Of a DNA stretch of 64,000 bases, positions 51,144-60,372 are shown one piece after another; position 1 is the stretch's first letter, and each line of letters opens with the position of its first letter. Under the pieces are notes generated by a model that made no database searches, was not told the DNA's origin, and saw only the letters and a list, made by a program, of their open reading frames with translations. Origin of the DNA: JAFDWI01 sp964595905 (GTDB lineage: Bacteria > Actinomycetota > Acidimicrobiia > Acidimicrobiales > Iamiaceae); NCBI GenBank assembly GCA_964595905.1, contig CAZQSU010000002.1:1-64000 (forward strand). Direction: 5' to 3'. The position numbers were made by a program, and so were the translations under genes.

Positions 51144-52084
51144 CGTGCCGGCCCCGGGTGGGCGCGGAGCTCGTGGATCTGTGTGATCCTCCGGGGACCT
51201 CCGTCGCCGCGGCTCACGTGCACCACGAGGTCGACCGCCGAGCCGAGCAGCGCCCGGGCGACGTCGATCCCCACGCCACGTCCCGCCGATGCGGCCAGCA
51301 CCGCGAGGCGCTCGAGCGCGTCGCGGGTCGAGTTCGCGTGCACGGTCGTGAGCGACCCACGGTGCCCGGTGTGCATCGCCTGGATCATGTCGTGGGCTTC
51401 GCCGCCCCGACATTCACCCACGATGATGCGGTCCGGGCGGAGCCGGAGCGCGGTCCGGACCAGGTCGGCGGTGGTGATCCGACCGCTTCCCTCGGTGGAG
51501 GGAGCCCTGGTCTGCAACCGCACGATGTGTCCGCCGGGAAGACTCAGCTCGGCAGCGTCCTCGATCGTGACGATCCGTTCGGTCGGATCGATGTGTGCCG
51601 CGAGCGCGTTCAGCAGCGACGTCTTCCCCGCACCGGTCGGGCCCGACACCACGATGTTGGCCTTCTCGACGACCGCTCTGACGAGGCGGGCACCCACCCG
51701 TTCGTCGCCGAAGTCCGACACGGAACGGCCTCGCACGGTGAACCGTCGGATCGACAGGCACGGACCGTCGACCGCGATCGGCGGCAGGACGACGCTCAGA
51801 CGTGATCCCTCGGCCAGTCGCGCGTCGACGATGGGGCTCGACAGGTCCACTCGACGGCCGGAGGCGACGAGGAGTTGTTCGATGGCCGCTTCGATGTCGG
51901 CTCGGCGCAGCCACACGTCGGTCACCTCGAGGACCCCACCGCGTTCGCGCCAGACCCTCCCCGGCCCGTTCACCAGCACATCGGTCACCTCCGGATCGGC
52001 CAACAGGTCGAGGAGTCGGTCCGCGACCCGACGGACCGGCAGCGCCGTGGCGGTCCCACCGGCCTCGACGACCACATCCGTCAT
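51140..52084 (-). CDS. TadA/CpaF-family secretion ATPase
   Basis: This 314-residue ATPase powers pilus assembly. The Walker A motif GPTGAGKTS is at about 148-156. The Asp box is IEDAAEL, the Walker B-like segment RIIVGECRGGEAHDMIQAM, and the His box GHRGSLTTVHANS. It lacks the long N-terminal extension of Gram-negative TadA. It sits 3 bases after the CpaE/Ssd-like gene, in the order seen in Mycobacterium. Confidence 0.92.
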   Translation of the reverse strand: MTDVVVEAGGTATALPVRRVADRLLDLLADPEVTDVLVNGPGRVWRERGGVLEVTDVWLRRADIEAAIEQLLVASGRRVDLSSPIVDARLAEGSRLSVVLPPIAVDGPCLSIRRFTVRGRSVSDFGDERVGARLVRAVVEKANIVVSGPTGAGKTSLLNALAAHIDPTERIVTIEDAAELSLPGGHIVRLQTRAPSTEGSGRITTADLVRTALRLRPDRIIVGECRGGEAHDMIQAMHTGHRGSLTTVHANSTRDALERLAVLAASAGRGVGIDVARALLGSAVDLVVHVSRGDGGPRRITQIHELRAHPGPAR

Positions 52085-52087
52085 GGT

Positions 52088-52822
52088 TCAGCCCTCCACG
52101 ATGTCGAGCATCGCCCGTTCCACCGCACGGGGCATGCGGCTGCACAACAGACCGGCGTCGACGACCCGGGCGACCTGCGGCTCGCACCGCACGCGGGCGA
52201 CGACCGGCGCGCCGGCCACCGCCGCGACGTCGTCGGCGCCGAGTGAGCGCCCCGGCTCCTCGATCAGCACGACGCCGTCGATCCGTCGGGCGCAACGGGT
52301 CACGTGGCGCAGCGCCAGATAGCACGACCGGACCACCAGGAGCGACCGGTCCGCGTCCGCGACCAGACGTTCCGCCACCGGCGAAGCCTCCGACGCGGGG
52401 AGTGTGCCGGCATCGACGACGACGAAGCGCCCGTCGGCTGCGAGCCGTCGGGCGAGCAGGACCGCGGCCGGCTCGGGGATCTCCGACGTGGTGGAGGCAC
52501 CGCGGGCCAGCACCGACACCGCATCGTCGACCCGGGTCTCGAACTCGGCCAGATCTCCTGCCGTCCTCGACACGTCCGGCCCGTCCATCGGGAGCGACGT
52601 CCAACTCGCCCCGCCGGGCGCCGCCACGGTGTGCACCGCGTCGAGCCACTCGACCGCCCCCCGACCGGCGGCATCGTCCAGCCCCAGCGCCGCCGGGACG
52701 TCACCCGCGAGATCCACCAGCAACGACCGCCGGCCACCGGCCCGCGCCGCGACCAACGCGAGGCCCGCGGCGACGACCGTGGTCCCCGAACCACCCTTCA
52801 CCGACCAGCAACTGACGATCAT
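52088..52822 (-). CDS. CpaE/Ssd-like P-loop protein of the Tad locus
   Basis: This 244-residue protein begins with WSVKGGSGTTVVAAGLALVAA, a deviant Walker A motif of the MinD/ParA type. A Walker A' strand follows (RSLLVDLAGDVPAALGL). Homologues in the same position are named CpaE, TadZ or Ssd (septum-site determining) and place the pilus machinery at the pole or septum. It lacks the N-terminal receiver-like domain of larger relatives. GGAG lies 8 bases before the ATG. Confidence 0.83.
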   Translation of the reverse strand: MIVSCWSVKGGSGTTVVAAGLALVAARAGGRRSLLVDLAGDVPAALGLDDAAGRGAVEWLDAVHTVAAPGGASWTSLPMDGPDVSRTAGDLAEFETRVDDAVSVLARGASTTSEIPEPAAVLLARRLAADGRFVVVDAGTLPASEASPVAERLVADADRSLLVVRSCYLALRHVTRCARRIDGVVLIEEPGRSLGADDVAAVAGAPVVARVRCEPQVARVVDAGLLCSRMPRAVERAMLDIVEG

Positions 52823-53135
52823 CACCCACTCCTCTCGGTCTCGACCTCGACCCGACGTCATCGAGTCGAGATCGAGAGTCGATGTCGGCTCCACACGGGC
52901 GAGGCGCGGTGTCCGCGACCCGTCGGGGCCACGGCGCTGCGAGGGGAAGTCGTCGGGTCGGCAACCCTCGTCGGGTCGCGACCACCAGTCACATACCCGG
53001 TTCGTCGGGACTTCAAACCTCGCGGGCCACGATGGCGCACGATCGCGCCGCCGCGGTGCGAATGGTCCCACCCGCCCCGGCACCATCGGTCTCTCCACCT
53101 CGGGTCCGGCCCCCCGGCCACTACCGTGGAGCGTC
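52823..53135. other. Divergent promoter region between Tad locus and HAD gene
   Basis: This 313-base stretch must hold the promoters for the minus-strand Tad genes and the plus-strand HAD gene. Apart from the Shine-Dalgarno of the CpaE-like gene I see no clear promoter boxes, hairpins or genes in it. Confidence 0.5.
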
Positions 53136-53978
53136 GTGCAGGCCGCCTTCTTCGACCTCGACAAGACCGTGATCGCACGTGCCTCGATGGTCGCCTTCGG
53201 GCCGTCGTTCCGGCGAGCGGGCCTGCTGTCGAGGTGGCTGGTCGCGCGCGCGTTGTACGCCCAACTCGTCTACCTGTACCTGGGAGCCGACGCGGAACGC
53301 ATGGCCCGGATGCGGACCGCCGTGCTGCGCGTCATCGTCGGTTGGGAGCAGGCGCACGTCACCCAGATCGTCGAGGACACGCTCGAGTCGGTGATCGAGC
53401 CCATCGTCTACTCCGAGGCGCTCGAACTGCTCGAGTCGCACCAGCGGGACGGCCACAAGGTGTTCATCGTCTCGGCGTCGCCCGAGGAGATCGTCGCACC
53501 CCTCGCGCGTTTCATCGGCGCCGACGAGGCGATCGCCACCCGCGCCCGTCTCGACGACGACGGCCGCTACACCGGCGAGGTCGAGTTCTACGCGTACGGC
53601 GCCGGCAAGGTCGACGCGATGCAGCGGGTCGCCCGGCGCGACGGGATCGATCTCGAGGAGTCGTGGGCGTATTCGGATTCGGTCACCGACGAACCGATGC
53701 TCCGGGCGGTCGGCCATCCGGTCGCGGTGAATCCCGACCGGGATCTCGCGCGGATCGCCAAGGAGAACGGCTGGGAGATCCGCCGCTTCGACCGTCCGGT
53801 TCCCTTGGACGCGGATGCACGACGAACGACGCCGACCAAAGTCGGCGTCGCGGTCGGTACTGCTCTGGCGATCGGCGGAGCTGCGGCCGGGGCGGTGGTG
53901 CTCGGCCGGAGGAGAGCCCCCCGCCCAGGAGTTACGCGGTCCGGAGTTTCTTTGCGGCGGCTGCGCCGAGGGCGATGA
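53136..53978 (+). CDS. HAD-superfamily subfamily IB hydrolase (SerB-like)
   Basis: This 280-residue phosphatase-like protein has motif I as FFDLDKT (D7, D9) just after the GTG start. Motif II is IVSAS, and KVDAMQRVA supplies the motif III lysine. Motif IV is AYSDSVTDEPML. It therefore belongs to the SerB/HAD-IB group that dephosphorylates small molecules or lipids. A hydrophobic stretch near residues 242-262, followed by an Arg-rich end, suggests a C-terminal membrane anchor. The homologue in Mycobacterium likewise lies next to the ssd/Tad genes. The 3' end overlaps a tiny convergent gene. Confidence 0.88.
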   Translation: MQAAFFDLDKTVIARASMVAFGPSFRRAGLLSRWLVARALYAQLVYLYLGADAERMARMRTAVLRVIVGWEQAHVTQIVEDTLESVIEPIVYSEALELLESHQRDGHKVFIVSASPEEIVAPLARFIGADEAIATRARLDDDGRYTGEVEFYAYGAGKVDAMQRVARRDGIDLEESWAYSDSVTDEPMLRAVGHPVAVNPDRDLARIAKENGWEIRRFDRPVPLDADARRTTPTKVGVAVGTALAIGGAAAGAVVLGRRRAPRPGVTRSGVSLRRLRRGR

Positions 53979-54006
53979 GGACGACGAGGATGAGAAGCTT
54001 CTTCAT
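53932..54006 (-). CDS. 24-residue membrane peptide (DLW-39-like N-terminus)
   Basis: This tiny frame begins MKKLLILVVLIALG and ends in KKLRTA, a basic-hydrophobic-basic pattern. It resembles the first part of the small actinobacterial DLW-39 family, but ends before the DLW motif of that family. A near-consensus promoter stands so close that the mRNA would have almost no leader, which suits the lack of a Shine-Dalgarno sequence. It overlaps the last 47 bases of the HAD gene on the opposite strand. Role unknown. Confidence 0.6.
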   Translation of the reverse strand: MKKLLILVVLIALGAAAAKKLRTA

Positions 54007-54014
54007 GGCCCGTC

Positions 54015-54043
54015 ACTATAGAGCCCGATGGGTGAGATGCGAA
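54015..54043 (-). promoter_or_regulatory. Promoter of the 24-residue peptide gene
   Basis: On the minus strand the -35 box TTCGCA (54043-54038, 4 of 6 consensus bases) and the -10 box TATAGT (54020-54015, 5 of 6) are separated by exactly 17 bases. The ATG is 8 bases beyond the -10 box, so transcription should start at or within a base or two of the start codon. Confidence 0.6.
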
Positions 54044-54164
54044 TCGTGAACCCGGCGACGCGGCCGACCGCCCGATCGGCGCGTCGGGTGACCGCCACGA
54101 CCGGTGGGGTCTGCCGTCGACGACCCGGCCGGACGCACCGTCGGCACCGACCCGCGAGCGCGAC

Positions 54165-56372
54165 TCAACACTTCGGTGGCCGATGCGCGTCGACCTCGTA
54201 CACCGCGAGATGCGCCGGCGGGGTGGGTCCCAGGGGAACGCGGACCGCGAGCCGCGTCGCCACGGACGCTTCGGTCCAGGCGAGCTGGCGAGCTGCGGCC
54301 GGATCGGCGCCGGCCGGCGGGACCCACAGGATCACGTAGTCGGCGTCCATCGCCTGCAACCGTCGCCACCAGTCGGCACACGAGGTCGGTGGGACGACGC
54401 GGCGCCCGTCGAAATCCGCGATCGGCTCGACCCGGTTCGAGCGGTCGACCCCCTCGAAACCGTAGGTGAACAACAGTGCCTGGTGGCCCCTGGCCGTCTC
54501 CGCGGGGCCACGAGCGATCCAGTCGGCGAAGTTGTAGGGAGCCACACCGATCCTTCGGTCGTGCACGCCCGCGGCCCAGGCGAACACCCGGTCCACCGAC
54601 ACTGCCGAAGCCCCGACGTAGTCGGTACGCGACAGTCGTGAGCGGTTCGCCAGGTACGACGGCAGCGCCCACACGGTGACGACCATGACCGTGACGACCA
54701 GCAGACCGACCGCGGGGACGAGCCAGCCCATCGTTCGTGAGGTGAGCGGCGTCCGTGGACGCGATCGGAGCAGGACCGCGCCTGCGATGACGATGATCAT
54801 CGCCACGATCAGCCCGGTCCGGCCGACGATCCCCTCGGAGTAGATGGGCATCGGCAACGACCGCCAGTCGTAGACCGACAGGCCGGCCACGACGGTCATG
54901 CCCGCCGCCGTCGCTCCGGCGGCCCGCCTCGACCCGGCCGAACACGCGATGACCAGGAGTGAGATCACGATGCCGGCCAGCAGGTACCGCATGTTCGGCC
55001 CGAGTGTCTGGTACACGCCGTCACGCAGGTACTGCGGGGTCAGCGTGCCACCCAAGAACGCCAGGAATCCGACGACCGCGAACACACCGAGCCCAGACCG
55101 TCGGGCGGCGACCCCGACGACGAGAGCCACGATGGGAGCCAGCAGGAAGACGATCCAGGCCCGTCCCAGCCAGAAGGCGAGGACCGATCCGACGGCGTTC
55201 GACCGGAGCCCGTCCACCAGGGTCGGCAGCATCGGGCCGAGGTCGCCCGCGACCTCGACGTGTCCCAACTGGACCGGCCCGATATGCACGGACAACTCCG
55301 GGATCGGACTCCCGAAGCGCCACCAGTTGCGCATGTACCAGTACGCCCCGGCGGTAGCGGCGCCGACGAGCACAGGAACCGACGCGCGAGCCCGGCGCGG
55401 CATCGAACCCCGCGCCACGATGACGACCGCCGCAACGGCCATGAGCCCGGCGGGAAGCAACATCGTGAATTTCGTCGATGCGACGAGCCCCACCGACAGC
55501 CCGACGACGAACAGGCGCGTGTTGCGCTCTCGACCATCACTGGTCGGCACGGTCAGGGCCATCGCCGCGACGAGGAACGCAATGGCCATCATCTCGCCCT
55601 GGGCGGTGGCGGACGTCAGCCAGAGGGCGATCGGCATCGCCATCACGCACCCGAGGGCCAGCATCGCGAGATTCGGGACGCCGTGGCGCCCCCCGAGGAC
55701 CCGTGCCGCGAGCAGCGCGATCGCCGCCCACCCGAGGTTCGCGAACGGACCGAGGATGTCGGATCCGGCGACCAACATGCCGAGGGCATGGAACACTTCC
55801 GAGCCCATCGGGTACGTGGAAGGCGCGATGTCGGCGCTGTACAGGCGCAGGGGCAGGAAGCTCCCCGAGCGTGCGAAGTCGGATGCGGCGGGAAGGTGGT
55901 ACCAGACCGAGTCCCACTCATCGATGCCATGGCCCAGTGCCGCCGCGAGGGTCACGACCCAGCCGGCTCCCACGATCGCGAGGACCACGAAGGCGATCGT
56001 GCGGACCCACCGCGGTTCGACGGCACCATCCGCACCGGAGTGCACGTCGGTCGCCGGACCGTCACGGACCGGGTCGCCGGAAAGCCGTGAAGTCGCCCGC
56101 CCATCGGTCGACCGTTGGGCCGACAACCTGATCAGGATCGACGCGATCAACAGCGAACCAATCATCAGCCAAGGCGTGAACCAGCCAATGGTGCCGTTCA
56201 CGTTCGCGACGATCGTCACCAGGGCGACGACGAGAACGACATCGATGAGGAGCGCCTCCGCGCCGATGCACTTCGGAAAGATCCGACGACGTGCGTCCCT
56301 CACGGCCGCCAGAACGATGCTTCCGACCAGACCGGCGACGAGCAGACCGAAGACCAGGCGCGTTCGGTTCAC
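54165..56372 (-). CDS. GT-C-like polytopic membrane protein, tandem paralogue A
   Basis: This 735-residue protein has about 13 transmembrane helices and a C-terminal soluble domain from about residue 595. The first large outer loop carries IDEWDSVWYHLPAASDFARSG, where the acidic residues match the catalytic site of GT-C glycosyltransferases that use lipid-linked sugars. The soluble end has FTYGFEGVDRSNRV and PPTSCADWW, shared with paralogue B. The two are tandem and 43 bases apart. They may glycosylate surface proteins or lipids; the acceptor is unknown. Confidence 0.72.
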   Translation of the reverse strand: MNRTRLVFGLLVAGLVGSIVLAAVRDARRRIFPKCIGAEALLIDVVLVVALVTIVANVNGTIGWFTPWLMIGSLLIASILIRLSAQRSTDGRATSRLSGDPVRDGPATDVHSGADGAVEPRWVRTIAFVVLAIVGAGWVVTLAAALGHGIDEWDSVWYHLPAASDFARSGSFLPLRLYSADIAPSTYPMGSEVFHALGMLVAGSDILGPFANLGWAAIALLAARVLGGRHGVPNLAMLALGCVMAMPIALWLTSATAQGEMMAIAFLVAAMALTVPTSDGRERNTRLFVVGLSVGLVASTKFTMLLPAGLMAVAAVVIVARGSMPRRARASVPVLVGAATAGAYWYMRNWWRFGSPIPELSVHIGPVQLGHVEVAGDLGPMLPTLVDGLRSNAVGSVLAFWLGRAWIVFLLAPIVALVVGVAARRSGLGVFAVVGFLAFLGGTLTPQYLRDGVYQTLGPNMRYLLAGIVISLLVIACSAGSRRAAGATAAGMTVVAGLSVYDWRSLPMPIYSEGIVGRTGLIVAMIIVIAGAVLLRSRPRTPLTSRTMGWLVPAVGLLVVTVMVVTVWALPSYLANRSRLSRTDYVGASAVSVDRVFAWAAGVHDRRIGVAPYNFADWIARGPAETARGHQALLFTYGFEGVDRSNRVEPIADFDGRRVVPPTSCADWWRRLQAMDADYVILWVPPAGADPAAARQLAWTEASVATRLAVRVPLGPTPPAHLAVYEVDAHRPPKC

Positions 56373-56415
56373 GGATGATTCATCGCTTCGCGGAGCCTCC
56401 GACGAGGCGCACTGG

Positions 56416-58596
56416 TCAACGCCTGCATGGCGGCGATGCTGCCACGTTCACCGAATACAAGAGCAGCCGTGCGGCCGGCGGGCGGCTGACGGCTCCCCGG
56501 GCGACCAGCCTCGCGGCCGGCGATCGTTCGGTCCAGGCGCGATACCGTGACTGCGCGGACCCGTCGCCCGGGTCCCAGATCACCACGTGCGTCGCGCGAT
56601 CGCGACGCAGTTGTGCCCACCATTGCGCACAGGAATCCGGTCGGGTCACCCGGGTGCCGTCGAAGCGGGCGGCCGGAGCGACCCGGTTCGACAGGTCCCG
56701 GCCGTAAAGACCGTACGTGAAGAGCAGAACCTGGTTCCCGCGAGCGACGAGTCGAGCATCGGTCGTGATCAAATCGGCGAATGCGTACGGCTGGACGGCA
56801 ATTCGAAGGCCGGTGTGCTTCTGGGTCCATGAGAAGACGGGGTCCAGGGCGACCGGAGGGTCCGAGCCGAGGCCGTCGGTGTTCTGATAGCGGGAGGCCA
56901 GGTAACGCGGCTGAACCACCGTGATGGCAACGAGGACTCCGACCACGACGACCGTGCAGACGCTCGGCAAAAGCATCGTGTACCGATTTAGCACACGAAG
57001 TCCGGCCAGCAACCCGACCGCGAGCATCCCTGCCCCGACGATCCAGATCCACGGAGTGTGGACTGCTCCGACGGGCGACGCGTCAGACACCGGCACCTGC
57101 CGCACGGCCACGATCGTGACCGCGAGCAGACCCGTGAGGGCGATCGCAGTGACCGGGGCGCCTCTTCTGGTCGTCGCGGCAGCAACGGCGCCGACGATGA
57201 GCGAGAGGGCGACCCCGGCCAGGAGATAGCGCGTGTTCGACGTCATGAGCAGGTATTCGCCGTGACTGAGAAATCCGGGTGTCAGCGTGCCGAACACGAA
57301 CGCGCAGGCCGCAACGATGCCGAGGGTCGTGAGGCGCCGTCGGCGGCTCCTGATGGCGAGGGGAACGACCACTACCGGAGCGATGAAGTAGAGCATCCAG
57401 AGAGGACCCAGCATCCAGGTGTACACCGTGAAGAGCCTCCCCGACCACAGACCGTCCAGCAGTGTCGGCAGCATGGGGCCGATGTTTCCGGCAACCTGCA
57501 CGTGACCCAGTTCGAATTTCCCGATGCCGAGCGATGCCACCGGGATCGGGCTTCCGAAGAGCAGGACGTTCCGGAAGTACCAGAACCCGCCGGTGGCGAC
57601 GGCCGCTCCTCCGAGCGGTACGAGGGCACGTCGCAGCATCCTCCGATCGTGCCGCCAGTAGACGATCAGAGCTCCGACGAGCAGGGCCACGGCCGGTCCG
57701 AGCATCGTCGACTTGACCCCGATCGCCAGCCCGGCCGCAGCGCCCACGATCACCACACGTCCCCGGATGGAGCCGTCGTCGGGATCAGGTAGCGCACACG
57801 CGAGCGCTGCGGTCAACATGGCCAATCCCATCATCTCGTTCATCGCCGTGGCCGCCATGAGTCCCGTCACCACCGGCGTCGCGAGCACCAGGAGGCCGGC
57901 GAGCGTCGCAAGATGCGGGCAGCCCTGTCGCCGCCCGAACACGTGGGCAGCGAGAAGGAACACGATCGCCCAGACGATGTTCACCAGCGGTGAGAGGACA
58001 TCCGACCCTGTCACCAGGATCGCCATGGCGTGCACGACCTCGGATCCGAACGGATAGGTCGCCACCGCGATGTCCGCGCCATAGAAACGCGTCTCGAGAA
58101 AGCTCCCGGACTGGACGAAGTCGGCCGCGGCCGGAAGGTGATACCAGAGCGAGTCCCATTCGATCATGCCGTAGCGGTAGGCAGGAGGAAGCGCGCGGGA
58201 CCAGCCGACGGCAACCGCTGCCATGCCGGCCGCGACGACCCAACGCAACCAGCCGGGCTCGACGGACGGCCGGCCGAGCCGAGCGACGCCCGCAGGCGCG
58301 GCGACATCCTGATCGACCGTCGCGACCGGTGACGAGCTTCTGTTCAGCCCCACCGAGACCATGGCCGTGAGCAACAGCGCTCCTGCCAACGGCCAGGGTG
58401 CGAACCACCCGATCGTCCCCAGCAGCTCTGCGACGATCATCACCCATGCGGTGACGAGGACGATGTCGGCGACGACCGCCTCGGGCCCCGCCCAACGTGG
58501 CACGAGTCGACGGCGGAGTCGCCGGACTTGAACGATCACGACCGCGCCGACCAGCGCGGCGACCAGAAGTCCGGCGAGCAGTCGGATGCGGTTCAC
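56416..58596 (-). CDS. GT-C-like polytopic membrane protein, tandem paralogue B
   Basis: This 726-residue protein matches paralogue A from end to end. It has the N-terminal MNRIRLLAGLLVAALVG, the outer-loop motif EWDSLWYHLPAAADFVQSG, EMMGLAML, GSPIPVASLGIGKFELGHV and the C-terminal FTYGLYGRDLSNRVAPAARF with DSCAQWW. Identity by eye is about 35-40%. It lies first in the transcription direction and has its own start after a 73-base gap from the sulfatase. Two diverged copies suggest two acceptors or donors rather than a fresh duplication. Confidence 0.72.
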   Translation of the reverse strand: MNRIRLLAGLLVAALVGAVVIVQVRRLRRRLVPRWAGPEAVVADIVLVTAWVMIVAELLGTIGWFAPWPLAGALLLTAMVSVGLNRSSSPVATVDQDVAAPAGVARLGRPSVEPGWLRWVVAAGMAAVAVGWSRALPPAYRYGMIEWDSLWYHLPAAADFVQSGSFLETRFYGADIAVATYPFGSEVVHAMAILVTGSDVLSPLVNIVWAIVFLLAAHVFGRRQGCPHLATLAGLLVLATPVVTGLMAATAMNEMMGLAMLTAALACALPDPDDGSIRGRVVIVGAAAGLAIGVKSTMLGPAVALLVGALIVYWRHDRRMLRRALVPLGGAAVATGGFWYFRNVLLFGSPIPVASLGIGKFELGHVQVAGNIGPMLPTLLDGLWSGRLFTVYTWMLGPLWMLYFIAPVVVVPLAIRSRRRRLTTLGIVAACAFVFGTLTPGFLSHGEYLLMTSNTRYLLAGVALSLIVGAVAAATTRRGAPVTAIALTGLLAVTIVAVRQVPVSDASPVGAVHTPWIWIVGAGMLAVGLLAGLRVLNRYTMLLPSVCTVVVVGVLVAITVVQPRYLASRYQNTDGLGSDPPVALDPVFSWTQKHTGLRIAVQPYAFADLITTDARLVARGNQVLLFTYGLYGRDLSNRVAPAARFDGTRVTRPDSCAQWWAQLRRDRATHVVIWDPGDGSAQSRYRAWTERSPAARLVARGAVSRPPAARLLLYSVNVAASPPCRR

Positions 58597-58669
58597 CAGC
58601 TATCCCCTCGACCCTCGCGGCTCAACTCAGCGGAGTGCACCGGACCCTCTCATGGTGTCAGCGACCGAT

Positions 58670-60211
58670 TCAGACGTTGAGCCCGACGACGAGCTTGGCC
58701 TCGTTCGGCGGCGCGAAGGTCCGCAGGTGGCGACTCACCCCGCCGACCAGCGCCTGCTGGTAGGCGAGCTTGCGGATCAGGTACGAGTGCTGTTCCTTGG
58801 GGTCCAGGTACAGGTTGAACAGCTTGCCGTAGGGGAACTTGTGGAACACACCGCTGAACCCGCCCGTTCCCTGCACGTCGCCCTGGGAGACCACGTCATC
58901 GCCGACCGCGTTCAGCATGAACTTGTACTCGCCGCACCGCAGCGCGGAGAACGACTGGCCGAGCCAGTAGTAGTGGTACTTGCGATTGGAGCGCCCCTCG
59001 GGCGCGAGCAGGAACGAGGTCTGGTCGATGCCGTCGATGAAGCGGTCGGTGGGCACCGCGTCCTCAGCTCCGGCCAGGCCGAGCACCGTGGGGAGGATGT
59101 CGTTGAAGTCGAAGAGGCCGTCGTCGATGCGGCCCTCGTCGATCATGCCGGGCCAGGCGACGACGAAGGGTACGCGCACGCCGCCTTCCCACGTGGAGCC
59201 TTTCGCACACCGGAACGGCGTGTAGGCCGCGTCGGGCCAGGTCTCCATCTCGGGCCCGTTGTCGGAGGTGACGATGATGATCGTGTCGTCGAGCTGACCG
59301 GTCTCCTCCAGCGCCGCGACGAGCCGACCGACGATGTCGTCGAGCTCGATGATCGTGTCCTTGTAGGGATGCTTGGCGGGTGACGACCCGAGATAGTCCT
59401 CGTGGGGATAGTTGTCGAAGTGCGCCCCGCGGGTGTTGTGGTACAGGAACCAGGGCTTGTCGTCGTCCGCCATACGGCGCAGGAAGTCCTCGGAGTACTC
59501 GCACCACCGCTGGTCGAGCTCGGACAGCACCGGGATCGTGACCTCGGCGACCGGTTCGGTGTCGCCGCCCCTGGTGGCGTGGACGAACGACTTGTCGAAT
59601 GGTTGGTTCTCGATCCAGTCGGTGCGGGCCCGCGAGTAGACGATCTCGGGGAAGAAGTACGGGTCGCGCCATTCGGTGTACATGTCCGACACCGACAGGA
59701 AGCCGTAGAAGTCGTCGAAGCCGACGTGTTGGGGTTGGGAGTCACGGTTCTCACCCAGGTGCCATTTGCCCACGCACTGGGTCACATACCCCTGCTCGGA
59801 CAGCAACTGAGCGAGGGTGATCTCGCCTTGAAGCCCGCCGGGTTCGCCGTACATGGGCGGTCGCTGCAGCCCGTGACGCATCGGCAACCGGCCGGTCAGC
59901 AGCGTCGCGCGCGACGGGGTGCAGGAGGGTTCGGAGTAGGCCGAGGTGAGCAGCATCCCGCGTCGGGCGAGGGCGTCGATGTTGGGGGTCGCAGCGCCGA
60001 CCGCCACCCCGCCGCCGTAGCAGCCGAAGTCGCCCCACCCGACGTCGTCCATCAGGATCACGAGCACGTTCGGTGCCTTGGCACCGTGACGGTTGGTGAA
60101 ACCGGCCAGCTTCGCCGTGGCCCCGGTGACGTCGTCGTCGTGGACGAACATGGGCTCACGGCGGTCGCCGACGCTGACGGTCTCCGAAGCGATCGGATCG
60201 AACTCGGTCAT
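58670..60211 (-). CDS. Sulfatase (arylsulfatase family, formylglycine type)
   Basis: This 513-residue hydrolase removes sulfate esters. The signature is C97-T-P-S-R in SEPSCTPSRATLLTG, where the Cys is converted to formylglycine. The metal site begins with VLVILMDDVGWGDFGCYGG (double Asp), and TSDNGPEMETW gives the second Asp/Asn pair. No signal peptide is seen, so it may act in the cytoplasm. I start it at the ATG at 60211, preceded by AAGGGGA 9 bases upstream; the open frame beyond is a shadow of purH. The maturase is not in the window. Confidence 0.92.
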   Translation of the reverse strand: MTEFDPIASETVSVGDRREPMFVHDDDVTGATAKLAGFTNRHGAKAPNVLVILMDDVGWGDFGCYGGGVAVGAATPNIDALARRGMLLTSAYSEPSCTPSRATLLTGRLPMRHGLQRPPMYGEPGGLQGEITLAQLLSEQGYVTQCVGKWHLGENRDSQPQHVGFDDFYGFLSVSDMYTEWRDPYFFPEIVYSRARTDWIENQPFDKSFVHATRGGDTEPVAEVTIPVLSELDQRWCEYSEDFLRRMADDDKPWFLYHNTRGAHFDNYPHEDYLGSSPAKHPYKDTIIELDDIVGRLVAALEETGQLDDTIIIVTSDNGPEMETWPDAAYTPFRCAKGSTWEGGVRVPFVVAWPGMIDEGRIDDGLFDFNDILPTVLGLAGAEDAVPTDRFIDGIDQTSFLLAPEGRSNRKYHYYWLGQSFSALRCGEYKFMLNAVGDDVVSQGDVQGTGGFSGVFHKFPYGKLFNLYLDPKEQHSYLIRKLAYQQALVGGVSRHLRTFAPPNEAKLVVGLNV

Positions 60212-60372
60212 GTGATGGTCCCCTTGGATGGAATGCGCAGATCCTAGGACTCCGACCCAACCGCGAGGCTGCGCAGTCCGCCCCGCGAAGCAGCACCACG
60301 ATCGACACCCGGATGGCGAAGCCCGAGCGAGCAGGGCCGCAGGCCCGCCCGAGCCCGAAAGCAATACAGCAA

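Noticed and set aside
60290..60372. Possible terminator hairpin (GGGCC-GCA-GGCCC) after purH
   Set aside because: A 5-bp stem without T-run in GC-rich sequence is common by chance; not strong enough to list as a feature.
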